Positions 51,262 to 60,073 of a stretch of DNA of 64,000 nt are shown piece after piece. The translations under genes and the position numbers were made by a program. Position 1 is the first letter of the stretch. The number at the start of each line of letters is the position of its first letter. Source of the DNA: Flavobacterium terrigena (lineage in GTDB: Bacteria; Bacteroidota; Bacteroidia; Flavobacteriales; Flavobacteriaceae). The notes under the pieces are model-generated. The model saw nothing but the letters and a program-made list of their open reading frames with translations, was not told the DNA's origin and searched no databases. The DNA lies in the NCBI RefSeq assembly GCF_900108955.1, contig NZ_FNYA01000001.1:558001-622000 (forward strand). Reading direction: 5' to 3'.

Positions 51262-53250
51262 ATGAAGAAAATAACATTTATACTTTTTACCCTTTCATTT
51301 ACAGTTGGATTTTCCCAAAATATAACTGTAAATGAAAGTTTTACACCACAACAATTAGTTCAAAAACTTGTAAATAGTGGTTGTGTTTCGATTTCTAATT
51401 TTTCAGTTAGCGGTGGAAATTTTGCATCAGGCGAATTAAGTTATGGATATTTTAATGCAAATGGTTCTTCATTTCCTTTCCAGGAAGGAATTCTTTTAAG
51501 CACAGGGAAAATAAATTCTGCAGTTGGTCCCAACTCTAATTTCTCTGATGATGGAAATAATATTGGTTGGACAGGTGATTCTGATTTGAATTCAGCTTTA
51601 GGTTTATCAAACACTTTTAATGCAACTACTTTAGAATTTGATTTCGTGCCAAATGCCAACAACATTAGTTTCGAATATATTTTTTCCTCAGAACAATACT
51701 TACTAAATCCTCTGCCAAATCAATGTAATTTCACGGACGGTTTTGCCTTCTTACTAAGAGAAGCTTCTACAACTTCCTATCAAAATTTAGCTTTAATCCC
51801 AAACACAACTACACCAGTTCGTGTTAACACTGTTCGCGGAAGCGGAACTATTTGCCCATCAGCCAACGAAGCCTATTTTGACACATTTAATACTGGAAAT
51901 TACCCAACAACTTACGACGGACAAACCAAAATTTTAACCGCACAATCTGTTGTAACACCAGGAACTTTATATCATATTAAATTGGTCATTGCCGATGAAG
52001 GAAATGGACGTTTCGATTCTGGTATTTTTTTAAGAGCTGGAAGTTTTATTTCCGAAAAAGATTTAGGTCCAGATAGATTAATTGCAACAGGAAATCCATT
52101 ATGTAACAATGAAGTTTTAACGTTAAATGCGACTCAAGCTGGCGTTACAAATTACCAATGGTATCAAAATGGAAACCCAGTTGGAACAAATAATCCAACA
52201 TTTAATGTAACTACTGCCGGAACTTATTCTGTAGAAATTGATATTAATACAACTTGTACTTTAACAGGTTCAATTGAAATTGAATATGCTCCAAATTTAG
52301 TAGTTGTTAAAGATAATTTTAAAGTTTGTGATACGAATACTGATGGTTTAGCTGCATTTGATTTAGCAACACTAAAAACACAAATTTTCAGCAATTTACC
52401 CGCAAACTTTACAGTTGAGCTGTTTGATTCTACAACTTCAACAACGCCTTTGCCTTCAACTTTTACGAATACTACTCCTTTTCAACAAATCATTTACGCT
52501 CGAATTACGAACATTCAAAATTGCTACGGAAATATTCCAATTACGCTGAAAGTAAATGTTTTTTCGCAAACTTTCAATGATGAATCTATAGGAATTTGTA
52601 ACAACACACCAACCAACTTAAATGCACCAAGTGGTTTTTCTAGTTATAGTTGGAATACGAATCCCATACAAACTACGCAATCTATTACAGTTTCCAATGC
52701 TGGAACGTATATTGTAACCATTACGAATACTGATGCATGTTCCAAAACTAAAACGTTTACAGTTGTTACTTCTGAAGTGGCAACCATTACAAATATTGAT
52801 GTAACCGATTTTGATGAAAATTTAATCGCTACCATTTCAGTAACTGGAAGTGGAAATTATGAATATTCATTAGACGGCATCAACTTCCAAAATAGTCCAG
52901 TTTTCAATTTACCTGATTCTGGAGAATACACCATTTATGTCAACGATAAAAATAATTGTGGTTTGGTTTCTGAAACATTTTATGCGTTGAGTTATCCGAA
53001 ATTTTTCACACCAAATGGAGATAATTATAACGACACTTGGCAAATTAAAAACTTAGAGAAAAAAGGATTAGAAAATAGTAAAATCAATATTTTTGATAGA
53101 TTTGGAAAATTAGTAAAACAAATTAAAGCTGGCGGAACGGGTTGGAATGGAACTTTTAATGGAAACCAACTTTTTTCATCAGATTATTGGTTTGTTTTAG
53201 AATTAACTAACGGAAAAACTGTTAAAGGACATTTTAGTTTAATACGATGA
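51262..53250 (+). CDS. Choice-of-anchor L / T9SS type B sorting protein
   Basis: A 662-aa exported protein. I chose the ATG at 51262, which opens a good signal peptide (MKKITFILFTLSFTVGFSQ); the longer reading frame would run through the upstream permease gene. The N-terminal third has the choice-of-anchor L pattern (TPQQLVQKLV, then NISFEYIFSSEQYLL). Ig-like beta-sandwich repeats follow (about 290-575). The C terminus is a type B sorting domain: FFTPNGDNYNDTWQI then INIFDRFGKLV and TGWNGTFNGNQLFSSDYWF, used by type IX secretion. Surface protein, ligand unknown. Overlaps crcB by 4 bp. Confidence 0.9.
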   Translation: MKKITFILFTLSFTVGFSQNITVNESFTPQQLVQKLVNSGCVSISNFSVSGGNFASGELSYGYFNANGSSFPFQEGILLSTGKINSAVGPNSNFSDDGNNIGWTGDSDLNSALGLSNTFNATTLEFDFVPNANNISFEYIFSSEQYLLNPLPNQCNFTDGFAFLLREASTTSYQNLALIPNTTTPVRVNTVRGSGTICPSANEAYFDTFNTGNYPTTYDGQTKILTAQSVVTPGTLYHIKLVIADEGNGRFDSGIFLRAGSFISEKDLGPDRLIATGNPLCNNEVLTLNATQAGVTNYQWYQNGNPVGTNNPTFNVTTAGTYSVEIDINTTCTLTGSIEIEYAPNLVVVKDNFKVCDTNTDGLAAFDLATLKTQIFSNLPANFTVELFDSTTSTTPLPSTFTNTTPFQQIIYARITNIQNCYGNIPITLKVNVFSQTFNDESIGICNNTPTNLNAPSGFSSYSWNTNPIQTTQSITVSNAGTYIVTITNTDACSKTKTFTVVTSEVATITNIDVTDFDENLIATISVTGSGNYEYSLDGINFQNSPVFNLPDSGEYTIYVNDKNNCGLVSETFYALSYPKFFTPNGDNYNDTWQIKNLEKKGLENSKINIFDRFGKLVKQIKAGGTGWNGTFNGNQLFSSDYWFVLELTNGKTVKGHFSLIR

Positions 53251-53618
53251 TAAAAAACCTACTTTTAGTTTTACTAGGCGGCGGATTAGGTAGCATTGCC
53301 AGATATTTGTTGAGTTATTTTTTTACTAAAAATAATGTCACACATTTTCCATGGGCAACATTTATTGCTAATTCAATTGGTTGTTTACTAATTGGCCTGC
53401 TTTTTGGTTATATTCAGAAAAATAATTTACAAAACGAAACATTAAAACTGTTACTAATAACTGGATTCTGTGGTGGATTTACCACTTTTTCAACATTTAG
53501 TTTAGAAAACATACAATTCATTCAAAACCAAAATTATAACTTAGCCATAATTTATACATTAGCATCCTTATTTGTAGGATTTTTGGCAGTTATTATAGGT
53601 TTTAAAATATTTAATTAA
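53247..53618 (+). CDS. crcB: Fluoride efflux transporter CrcB (Fluc)
   Basis: A 123-aa dual-topology fluoride channel with four membrane helices. Hallmarks are GGGLGSIARYL near the N terminus, FPWATFIANSIGC with the asparagine, and GFCGGFTTFSTFS in helix 3. The single gene implies a homodimer. It starts inside the stop of the T9SS gene (ATGA) and its own stop shares a base with the nrnA start (TAATG), so all three are tightly coupled. No fluoride riboswitch seen. Confidence 0.95.
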   Translation: MIKNLLLVLLGGGLGSIARYLLSYFFTKNNVTHFPWATFIANSIGCLLIGLLFGYIQKNNLQNETLKLLLITGFCGGFTTFSTFSLENIQFIQNQNYNLAIIYTLASLFVGFLAVIIGFKIFN

Positions 53619-54640
53619 TGACACATTTAAACGAAACTCAGATTACTGAGTTAAAACAATTTTTAGCGAGTCCAAAAAAAATCGCTATCATTCCACACAG
53701 AAATGTGGATGGAGATGCCATGGGTTCTACTTTAGGATTGTATCATATTTTAAAACAATTAAACCACAATATTACTGTTGTTGTTCCAAATGAAATACCA
53801 GATTATTTGCAATGGATTCCAGGAACAAAAGAAGCGACTTTAGTTTACGAAGGTTCAAATGTTAATCAAGCCATTAAAACATTAAAAGAAGCAGAACTTA
53901 TTTTTACTTTGGATTTCAACACGTTTCATCGTGCCGGTGAGCAAATGGAAAGTATTTTAAAAACGTTAGAATCTACTTTCGTGATGATTGACCATCATGA
54001 AAAACCAGATGGTTACGCAAAATACATGTTTTCGGATATTGAGTATAGTTCAACTTGCCAAATGGTGTATGATTTTGCTCAACAGTTAGAAATTGGACAA
54101 TACATAAATTTAGATGCGGCAACCTGCTTATATACTGGAATTGCTACAGATTCTGGCGGATTTCGTTTTCCAAGAACAACTGGAAATTTACACCGAATTG
54201 TAGCCGAATTATTAGACAAAGGTGTAGACAATTCGCAAATTCACGTGAATTTATATGACAATGGCGACTATAATAAATTACAAATTTTAGGAAAAGCATT
54301 ATCTAATTTAAAAGTTTTACCAGAATTTAAAACGAGTTACATTACGCTTTCTCAAGAAGAACAAAACGCTTTAAATGTAAAAAAAGGCGATACAGAGGGA
54401 ATTGTTAATTATGGATTAACAATTAAAGACATTGATTTTACAGCTTTTTTCACGGAAGTAAAAGAAGAAAATATGATTAAAATTTCTTTCCGTTCACAAG
54501 GAAGTTTTGATGTAAATCAGTTTGCAAGAAATCATTTTAATGGTGGCGGACATAAAAATGCAGCAGGAGGAAAATCTTTTGACAGTTTAGAAGATACTAT
54601 AACTAAATTTATTGCTATTTTAGCAATCGAAAAAAAATAA
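53618..54640 (+). CDS. nrnA: DHH-family oligoribonuclease / PAP phosphatase (NrnA-like)
   Basis: A 340-aa bifunctional enzyme that degrades short RNAs and 3'-phosphoadenosine 5'-phosphate. DHH motifs are RNVDGDAMGS (I), DFNTFHR (II), VMIDHHEKPDG (III) and IATDSGGFRF (IV). The DHHA1 domain ends with NGGGHKNAAGG. All metal-binding residues are present. Cytoplasmic. Located between crcB and gldI, and its TAATG coupling to crcB suggests a joint transcript. Confidence 0.93.
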   Translation: MTHLNETQITELKQFLASPKKIAIIPHRNVDGDAMGSTLGLYHILKQLNHNITVVVPNEIPDYLQWIPGTKEATLVYEGSNVNQAIKTLKEAELIFTLDFNTFHRAGEQMESILKTLESTFVMIDHHEKPDGYAKYMFSDIEYSSTCQMVYDFAQQLEIGQYINLDAATCLYTGIATDSGGFRFPRTTGNLHRIVAELLDKGVDNSQIHVNLYDNGDYNKLQILGKALSNLKVLPEFKTSYITLSQEEQNALNVKKGDTEGIVNYGLTIKDIDFTAFFTEVKEENMIKISFRSQGSFDVNQFARNHFNGGGHKNAAGGKSFDSLEDTITKFIAILAIEKK

Positions 54641-54652
54641 ATTTTTCAAAAA

Positions 54653-55201
54653 ATGAAACAATTCAAATATATACTGCTTGTTGGAATAAGCGCTTTCTTA
54701 ACATCGTGTTCAGAACAACAAGCTCGTAAATCTATTTCTCATTCATCTGGTACTTTTATGAAGGAATCAATTGATAGAAATAAAAAAATGAATGCTCAGG
54801 AAAAAGAAGCAATAGCAAAAATCATAAAAAAAGACACAGCACATATTTATAATGTTTCTGAAAAAGGCTTTTGGTATGCATATAAAACGAAGAGTAATGC
54901 TAATGTTTTTCCTGTAAAAGGTGATGTAGTTAGCTTTGATTATGAAGTAACAGATTTATACGGAAATAGCATTTATACAGCAGCCGAATTAAAAACACAA
55001 ACCTATCATGTTGACAAACAAAACATCATGAATGGTCTAAGAAACGGTATCAAATTAATGCACAAAGGTGACAAGGTAAAATTCATTTTCCCATCACAAT
55101 CTGCTTATGGATATCATGGAGATGATAAAAAAATTGGTACAAATCAACCTATTATTTGTATCGTAACATTAAACGAAATAAAAACAGTAATCCCTGAATA
55201 A
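54653..55201 (+). CDS. gldI: Gliding motility peptidyl-prolyl isomerase GldI
   Basis: A 182-aa lipoprotein (lipobox LTSC, Cys19) with an FKBP domain at about 80-178: NVFPVKGDVVSFDYEV, NGLRNGIKLMHKGDKVKFIFPSQSAYG and ICIVTLNEI. GldI is a lipoprotein foldase needed for gliding in Flavobacterium johnsoniae, probably by folding exported Gld/Spr components. It is followed by two larger foldases, forming a periplasmic folding cluster. Confidence 0.9.
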   Translation: MKQFKYILLVGISAFLTSCSEQQARKSISHSSGTFMKESIDRNKKMNAQEKEAIAKIIKKDTAHIYNVSEKGFWYAYKTKSNANVFPVKGDVVSFDYEVTDLYGNSIYTAAELKTQTYHVDKQNIMNGLRNGIKLMHKGDKVKFIFPSQSAYGYHGDDKKIGTNQPIICIVTLNEIKTVIPE

Positions 55202-55213
55202 TTAAATTTTAAA

Positions 55214-56293
55214 ATGAACAGAATATTAATTGCCCTATTTTTTTTAAGCACACTATTTCTTTCTTGCAATAATAAAGCAGAAAATGGAGAATTATCAGAT
55301 GGTTTATATGCCTTACTTGAAACTTCAAAAGGAGAAATTACAGTAAAATTAGAATTCGAAAAAGTTCCATTTACTGTAGCCAACTTTGTAACATTAGCAG
55401 AAGGAAAAAACAATTATGTAAGTCCAAACTACAAAGGCATTCATTTTTATGATGGTTTAATTTTTCATAGAGTAGAATCAAATCCACCAATGATTCAAGG
55501 TGGAGATCCATTAGCTTCAGGACAAGGCGGACCAGGTTATCATTTTAAGGATGAATTTCATCCAGATTTAAATCATGGAAAACCAGGGATTTTGTCAATG
55601 GCAAATTCTGGTCCAAATACAAATGGTTCACAATTTTTTATTACAACAGATGAAACTTCATTTTTAGACGGAAAACACTCTGTTTTCGGAGAAGTAGTTG
55701 AAGGTTTAGATATTGTTAGTACAATTACTGTTGGTGATCCAATAAACAAAGTTAAAATCATTAGAATTGGTCAAGCTGCTAAAAAATTTGATGCGGTTAA
55801 AGTATTTAAAGAATATTTCGAAAAACAGGCCGAATTACAAAAAATTCTTGAGGCTGTAAAAGCAAAAAAAACAGCTCTAATTGAAGATATTAAAGCAACT
55901 GGAACTAAAACAAAATCAGGATTAATTTATAAAATTTTAAAAGCTGGAACAGGAAAAAAACCAAATGCTGGACAAACTGTTTTTGTTCATTATGCTGGAT
56001 TTTTTCTTGATGGTACATTATTTGATACAAGCTACGAATCTGTTGCAGATGAGAATGGCGTTTTAGATTTAGCTCGAAAAGATGCTAATGGATATTTGCC
56101 TTTTGATTTTATGTATGGAAAAAAAACAGGGTTGATTCCTGGATTTATTGAAGGATTAGAGAATATGAAATTTGGAGATAAAATGGCATTACTAATTCCA
56201 AGTCACTTAGGATATGGTGAACAAGGAAACGGCGCAATTCCTCCAAATACAGATTTATTATTTGAAATTGAACTATTAGAAAAACAAAATTAA
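55214..56293 (+). CDS. Cyclophilin-FKBP fusion peptidyl-prolyl isomerase, lipoprotein
   Basis: A 359-aa lipoprotein (lipobox LFLSC, Cys18). Residues 30-185 form a cyclophilin domain with IFHRVESNPPMIQGGDP and MANSGPNTNGSQFFIT, so the catalytic arginine and QGG are kept. Residues 240-355 form an FKBP domain (GQTVFVHYAGFFLDGTLFD, IPGFIEGLENMKFGDKMALL and IPSHLGYGEQGNGAIPPN). Two unrelated PPIase folds in one chain. Paralogue of the next gene. Periplasmic or membrane-tethered. Confidence 0.93.
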   Translation: MNRILIALFFLSTLFLSCNNKAENGELSDGLYALLETSKGEITVKLEFEKVPFTVANFVTLAEGKNNYVSPNYKGIHFYDGLIFHRVESNPPMIQGGDPLASGQGGPGYHFKDEFHPDLNHGKPGILSMANSGPNTNGSQFFITTDETSFLDGKHSVFGEVVEGLDIVSTITVGDPINKVKIIRIGQAAKKFDAVKVFKEYFEKQAELQKILEAVKAKKTALIEDIKATGTKTKSGLIYKILKAGTGKKPNAGQTVFVHYAGFFLDGTLFDTSYESVADENGVLDLARKDANGYLPFDFMYGKKTGLIPGFIEGLENMKFGDKMALLIPSHLGYGEQGNGAIPPNTDLLFEIELLEKQN

Positions 56294-56303
56294 CAACATT
56301 AAG

Positions 56304-57521
56304 ATGAAAAAGTTATTATTACTATTCTGTGCCTTAACTGTAGCAGTTACATCAGCACAAACTAAAAAAGAAACACCTAAAAAAGCAGCTTCAGAAGGTA
56401 TTTTTGCAGAAATTTACACTAATAAAGGTAAAATTTCTTTACAATTAGAATTTGTAAAAACTCCAGTAACTGTTGCTAACTTTATTACTTTAGCAGAAGG
56501 AACAAACACATTCGTAACCAATGATAGAAAAGGAAAACCTTTTTATAATGGTTTAAAATTCCATAGAGTTATTGCTAGCTTTATGATTCAAGGTGGTTGC
56601 CCATTAGGAAATGGTTCTGGCGATCCAGGTTATAAATTTAAAGATGAATTTGACCCAAGTTTAACACATGATAAACCAGGAATTTTATCAATGGCTAATT
56701 CTGGACCTGCAACTAATGGTTCTCAATTTTTCATTACACATAAAGACACACCATGGTTAAACAATAAACATAGTGTTTTTGGACACGTTATTGAAGGACA
56801 ATCAGTAGTAGATGCAATTGCTCAAGATGATATGATTGAAAAAATAGTTATTGTTAGAAAAGGAAAATTAGCAAAAAACTTTGACGCGGTAAAAGTTTTT
56901 TCTGAATACATGAAATTAAAACCAGAATTAGACAGAAAAGCTGCTGAAGAGGCTAAAATTAAAGCTGAGGCACAAGCAAAATTAGATTCAGAAAGAAGAC
57001 AAAAAGAAGCAGAAGCTAAAGCAATTGCTGATGCTGAAACGAAAGCTAAATTAGGTCCAATTTTAACTGCAAAAGTAGCTGAATTTAAAGCCTTAAGAGC
57101 AAAATCTACTAAAACAGCAAGTGGTTTACAATATAGTATTTTGAAAAAAGGATCTGGCGTAAAACCAACTGAAGGAAAAGACATTTATGTTCATTATGCT
57201 GGTTATTTAGAAGACGGAACTTTATTTGATAGTAGCTACGAAGCAATCAATAAAGTATATGGGAAATTTGACCAAAACAGAGCGAACGCAAATGGTTACC
57301 AACCTTTCCCATTTCAATATGGAAAAAAAGATGGTTTAATCCCAGGTTTCTTAGAAGGGTTAAACACTATGAATTTTAATGACAAAGCTATTTTCTTTAT
57401 TCCATCAAACTTAGGATATGGTGAAAAAGGAGCAGGAAATGTAATTCCACCAAATAGTAATATCATTTTTGAAGTAGAAATTTTAGAAACTTTACCAGCT
57501 GCAACGACAGTTAAACAATAA
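56304..57521 (+). CDS. Cyclophilin-FKBP fusion peptidyl-prolyl isomerase, periplasmic
   Basis: A 405-aa protein with a signal peptide (ends TSAQ) and no lipobox. Cyclophilin domain at about 33-200 (FHRVIASFMIQGGCPLGNG; MANSGPATNGSQFFIT), a charged helical linker at about 205-265 (AAEEAKIKAEAQAKLDSERR and similar), then an FKBP domain (IYVHYAGYLEDGTLFDSSYE; IPSNLGYGEKGAGNVIPPN). It duplicates the architecture of the preceding gene but adds the helical spacer. Last gene of the run; a terminator follows. Confidence 0.93.
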   Translation: MKKLLLLFCALTVAVTSAQTKKETPKKAASEGIFAEIYTNKGKISLQLEFVKTPVTVANFITLAEGTNTFVTNDRKGKPFYNGLKFHRVIASFMIQGGCPLGNGSGDPGYKFKDEFDPSLTHDKPGILSMANSGPATNGSQFFITHKDTPWLNNKHSVFGHVIEGQSVVDAIAQDDMIEKIVIVRKGKLAKNFDAVKVFSEYMKLKPELDRKAAEEAKIKAEAQAKLDSERRQKEAEAKAIADAETKAKLGPILTAKVAEFKALRAKSTKTASGLQYSILKKGSGVKPTEGKDIYVHYAGYLEDGTLFDSSYEAINKVYGKFDQNRANANGYQPFPFQYGKKDGLIPGFLEGLNTMNFNDKAIFFIPSNLGYGEKGAGNVIPPNSNIIFEVEILETLPAATTVKQ

Positions 57522-57533
57522 AAATTTTTAAAA

Positions 57534-57575
57534 TAAAAAAAATCTCATCTTGTTTTAATATAAGATGAGATTTTT
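57534..57575. terminator. Bidirectional terminator after the foldase cluster
   Basis: The 13-bp stem AAAATCTCATCTT / AAGATGAGATTTT with a 10-nt loop is flanked by A-run and T-run. It serves the plus foldase gene and the convergent minus lipoprotein gene. Confidence 0.9.
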
Positions 57576-57593
57576 CATTTAAACCAAAATAGG

Positions 57594-58037
57594 TTATTCC
57601 TTTATTTCAACACTTAAACCAACACCAATTATATTCGGTACAAATCCGAACTTAGATTTTGGAGAAAATTTTACAGTATATTTTCCTTTATTAAGTCTTA
57701 CGTTATCTTTAACTAAAAACTTCACATCACAAACATCACCCAAACATTCCGTATTTTTAAAATTAACAAGTACTTCTTCTTTTTCAATTGAACCATCAGG
57801 TTTTGAAATTTCAAAATTCACAGGAAATTCACTCATCTCAGAATTTATGACGTGACTAATTTCAATAAAAATATTATAATTTTTACCGGCTTCTAAAATT
57901 TTAAAAGTATGCGTTTTCACATCCTTTTCAGCCCAACGTTGTGATTCAATCTCATTTTCAAAATCTCTATACACTTGTTTTTTGTCACAAGATAATGTTG
58001 TTAACATAACAAAAAGTAATACTGCAGCTTTTTTCAT
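57594..58037 (-). CDS. Lipoprotein of unknown function, GldH-like layout
   Basis: A 147-aa lipoprotein (MKKAAVLLFVMLTTLSC, Cys17). The mature part alternates strands with RDFENEIESQRWAEKDVKTHTF, YNIFIEISHVIN and LNKGKYTVKFSP, a layout like the small gliding lipoprotein GldH. The resemblance is by eye and weak. It is convergent to the foldase cluster, which contains gldI, so a surface-protein role is possible but not shown. Confidence 0.55.
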   Translation of the reverse strand: MKKAAVLLFVMLTTLSCDKKQVYRDFENEIESQRWAEKDVKTHTFKILEAGKNYNIFIEISHVINSEMSEFPVNFEISKPDGSIEKEEVLVNFKNTECLGDVCDVKFLVKDNVRLNKGKYTVKFSPKSKFGFVPNIIGVGLSVEIKE

Positions 58038-58184
58038 ATTTGTAAAATTTATTTTTTAGTGGTCAAATATGGTATCGCCTTTTTATTTATTGGTGTTTGT
58101 TTGAAACAAACTATTGTTAATGGCGATTTCATAATTCGAAGGATAAAGTTTTTACTAATGTATAAAAAAGGCATTGTATTTGCT

Positions 58185-58192
58185 TACTTTTG
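58185..58192 (+). promoter_or_regulatory. Candidate -7 element before ruvX
   Basis: TACTTTTG fits TAnnTTTG and lies 16 bp before the ruvX ATG. The -33 box is not clear. Confidence 0.4.
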
Positions 58193-58208
58193 TAATTAAA
58201 TTTAAATA

Positions 58209-58622
58209 ATGGCACGAATTTTATCAATAGATTACGGACTAAAGCGAACAGGAATTGCGGTTACAGACGATTTCCAAATTATTGCAAGTGGCTTAACTAC
58301 TATTCCATCTACAGAATTGATTTCGTTTTTAAAAACCTATTTTTCGAAAGAAAATGTGGAGACTGTAATTATTGGTGAACCTAAACAAATGAATGGTTTA
58401 CCGAGTGAAAGCACCGAGATTATTGAAAAATTTATTGTACAATTTCATACCGAATTTCCAACAATGAAAATGGAACGTGTAGATGAACGTTTTACTTCAA
58501 AAATGGCATTTCAAACCATGATTGATAGCGGATTAAATAAAAAACAGCGCAAAAATAAAGGTTTAATTGATGAAATTGCCGCAACTATTCTATTACAAGA
58601 TTATTTGAATTACAAGAAATAA
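58209..58622 (+). CDS. ruvX: Holliday junction resolvase-like RuvX (YqgF)
   Basis: A 137-aa RNase H-fold protein. SIDYGLKRTGIAV carries the first catalytic aspartate, VIIGEPKQMNGLPS the glutamate region, MERVDERFTSKMA the conserved VDER and IDEIAATILLQDYL the final aspartate. YqgF/RuvX takes part in 16S rRNA 5'-end processing in E. coli and is listed as a putative Holliday junction resolvase. Standard length. Confidence 0.95.
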   Translation: MARILSIDYGLKRTGIAVTDDFQIIASGLTTIPSTELISFLKTYFSKENVETVIIGEPKQMNGLPSESTEIIEKFIVQFHTEFPTMKMERVDERFTSKMAFQTMIDSGLNKKQRKNKGLIDEIAATILLQDYLNYKK

Positions 58623-58744
58623 ATAGTAAATTTGGATTTAAGATTTACAAATTTAAATTTACGAAACTTTACCCGAGGCGAAACTGAACAGAATGGAGCG
58701 CAGCGAAATTAAACTATCAACAACAAATAATAAAAAAAAACATA
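58623..58744. repeat. Spacer with GC-rich, repeat-like segment
   Basis: The first half repeats ATTT/AAAT units (AAATTTGGATTTAAGATTT, AAATTTAAATTT). The second half (about 58670-58712) has ACCCGAGGCGAAACTG and GGAGCGCAGCGAAATT, more GC-rich than the surroundings and similar in style to dispersed bacterial extragenic repeats. No ORF. Confidence 0.45.
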
Positions 58745-59137
58745 ATGAATTTAGAAAGTCCAAAAACAAACGTAGAAAAATCAGCAGAATATATTTTTAA
58801 CGCGTTAACAGATATTAAAAATTTCGAAAAATTAATGCCCGAAAACATTGCAAAATTTGAAGTAATTGACGAAAATTGTTTCGAATTTGGTTTAAAAGGT
58901 ATGCCAGAAATTAAATTGGTAAAAAAAGAAGTTACACCTAACTCGAAAGTAGTTTTAGGAGCTGCATCTAGCAAATTGCCTTTTACTTTAACAGCAAAAA
59001 TTGATGCCGTTTCTGAAAATTCTACAGACGTACAATTATTTTTCGAAGGTGAATTTAATGCTATGATGGCGATGATGGTAAAAGGCCCAATTTCGAAGTT
59101 TATTGAAACGTTATCAAGTAATATGAATAAATTATAA
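58745..59137 (+). CDS. SRPBCC family protein
   Basis: A 130-aa protein. NVEKSAEYIFNALTDIKNFEKLMPENIAKFEV is the N-terminal strand-helix pair of the SRPBCC (polyketide cyclase / CoxG-like) fold, and MVKGPISKFIETLSSNMNK the C-terminal helix. Ligand unknown. It is 2 bp ahead of the next gene, so they are coexpressed. Confidence 0.85.
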   Translation: MNLESPKTNVEKSAEYIFNALTDIKNFEKLMPENIAKFEVIDENCFEFGLKGMPEIKLVKKEVTPNSKVVLGAASSKLPFTLTAKIDAVSENSTDVQLFFEGEFNAMMAMMVKGPISKFIETLSSNMNKL

Positions 59138-59139
59138 TA

Positions 59140-60006
59140 ATGAAGAAAGTATTATTTTTCGCTTTTTTTGCTTTTTCATTAAATTGTGTTTCACAAAACA
59201 CTAGCAATCGAAACCAAGGACCTGTAGGCGTTCAATTCTATTTTGGTAAAAAAGAATTTGTTCCTGCAACTGTTCAACTATCAAATGGCAAAACGTTAAT
59301 GGGAGAAGTACAAGATTTTGATTCTCCAAATACTGTTGAAATTATAGATTATGGGTTTAAACCAAGCGATCTTGAAAACAATATTAATTACAATAGAAAA
59401 AAAATAAAATTTAGAAAAAATGCGGAAGATACAACGATACAAATTCCAGCAGATTCTATAAATTATTTAACACATTTTGATACCGAAACAAAAGAAATTA
59501 AAGAATTTAAAAGGTTAAAGATTTTAAAAACTAAGAACAATGGTGAAATTGAAGAAACGGACCGTGTTGTTTTCTTGCCATTAATCAAAAAAGATTCCAT
59601 AAATTTCTATGGTTACAATATGCTTATGCAAGGAAAATATGTTAGAACTGTTTTTTATTTAAACAATTCAAAAGACAATTTAGCGATTAATCCTTTAGAT
59701 TTTAGCATGTCTGATTTATTTAAAAGTCAAGATAGATTAGGTCAAGAAGTTGTAAATTCTATAAAAGTAGTAACGAACGATTGTCCAGAATTTCAAAAAG
59801 TACTAGATCAAAAAACGAATTTCACAGCAGAAATGAAAAAAGATGCTATGCAGAAATACAATAAAATGCAAAGTGATGTAAAAGAAGGCAAGAAAAATCT
59901 GAAAACAAAAAAAGAAAAAACGGAATTTGAAAGTACTGTTTTTGCAAACTATTACTTAGAACCTTTTGTAAAACTAACAGAAAGTTATAAAAGCACATGC
60001 AAATAA
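59140..60006 (+). CDS. Secreted protein of unknown function
   Basis: A 288-aa protein with a signal peptide (ends NCVSQ). VQLSNGKTLMGEVQDFDSPNTVEI at about 45-70 suggests a small beta-domain; the rest is charged, with a lysine-rich helical segment near 220-260. I recognise no family. Located 2 bp after the SRPBCC gene and ended by a strong terminator. Confidence 0.75.
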   Translation: MKKVLFFAFFAFSLNCVSQNTSNRNQGPVGVQFYFGKKEFVPATVQLSNGKTLMGEVQDFDSPNTVEIIDYGFKPSDLENNINYNRKKIKFRKNAEDTTIQIPADSINYLTHFDTETKEIKEFKRLKILKTKNNGEIEETDRVVFLPLIKKDSINFYGYNMLMQGKYVRTVFYLNNSKDNLAINPLDFSMSDLFKSQDRLGQEVVNSIKVVTNDCPEFQKVLDQKTNFTAEMKKDAMQKYNKMQSDVKEGKKNLKTKKEKTEFESTVFANYYLEPFVKLTESYKSTCK

Positions 60007-60010
60007 AACC

Positions 60011-60045
60011 AAAAGCGACTGAACGATTTTAGTCGCTTTTTTTTT
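60011..60045 (+). terminator. Terminator after the unknown secreted protein gene
   Basis: The 10-bp stem AAAAGCGACT / AGTCGCTTTT with a 10-nt loop continues into further T residues to 60045. Confidence 0.9.
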
Positions 60046-60073
60046 GTGAATTATACTAAAAATTTGCTTCCAA

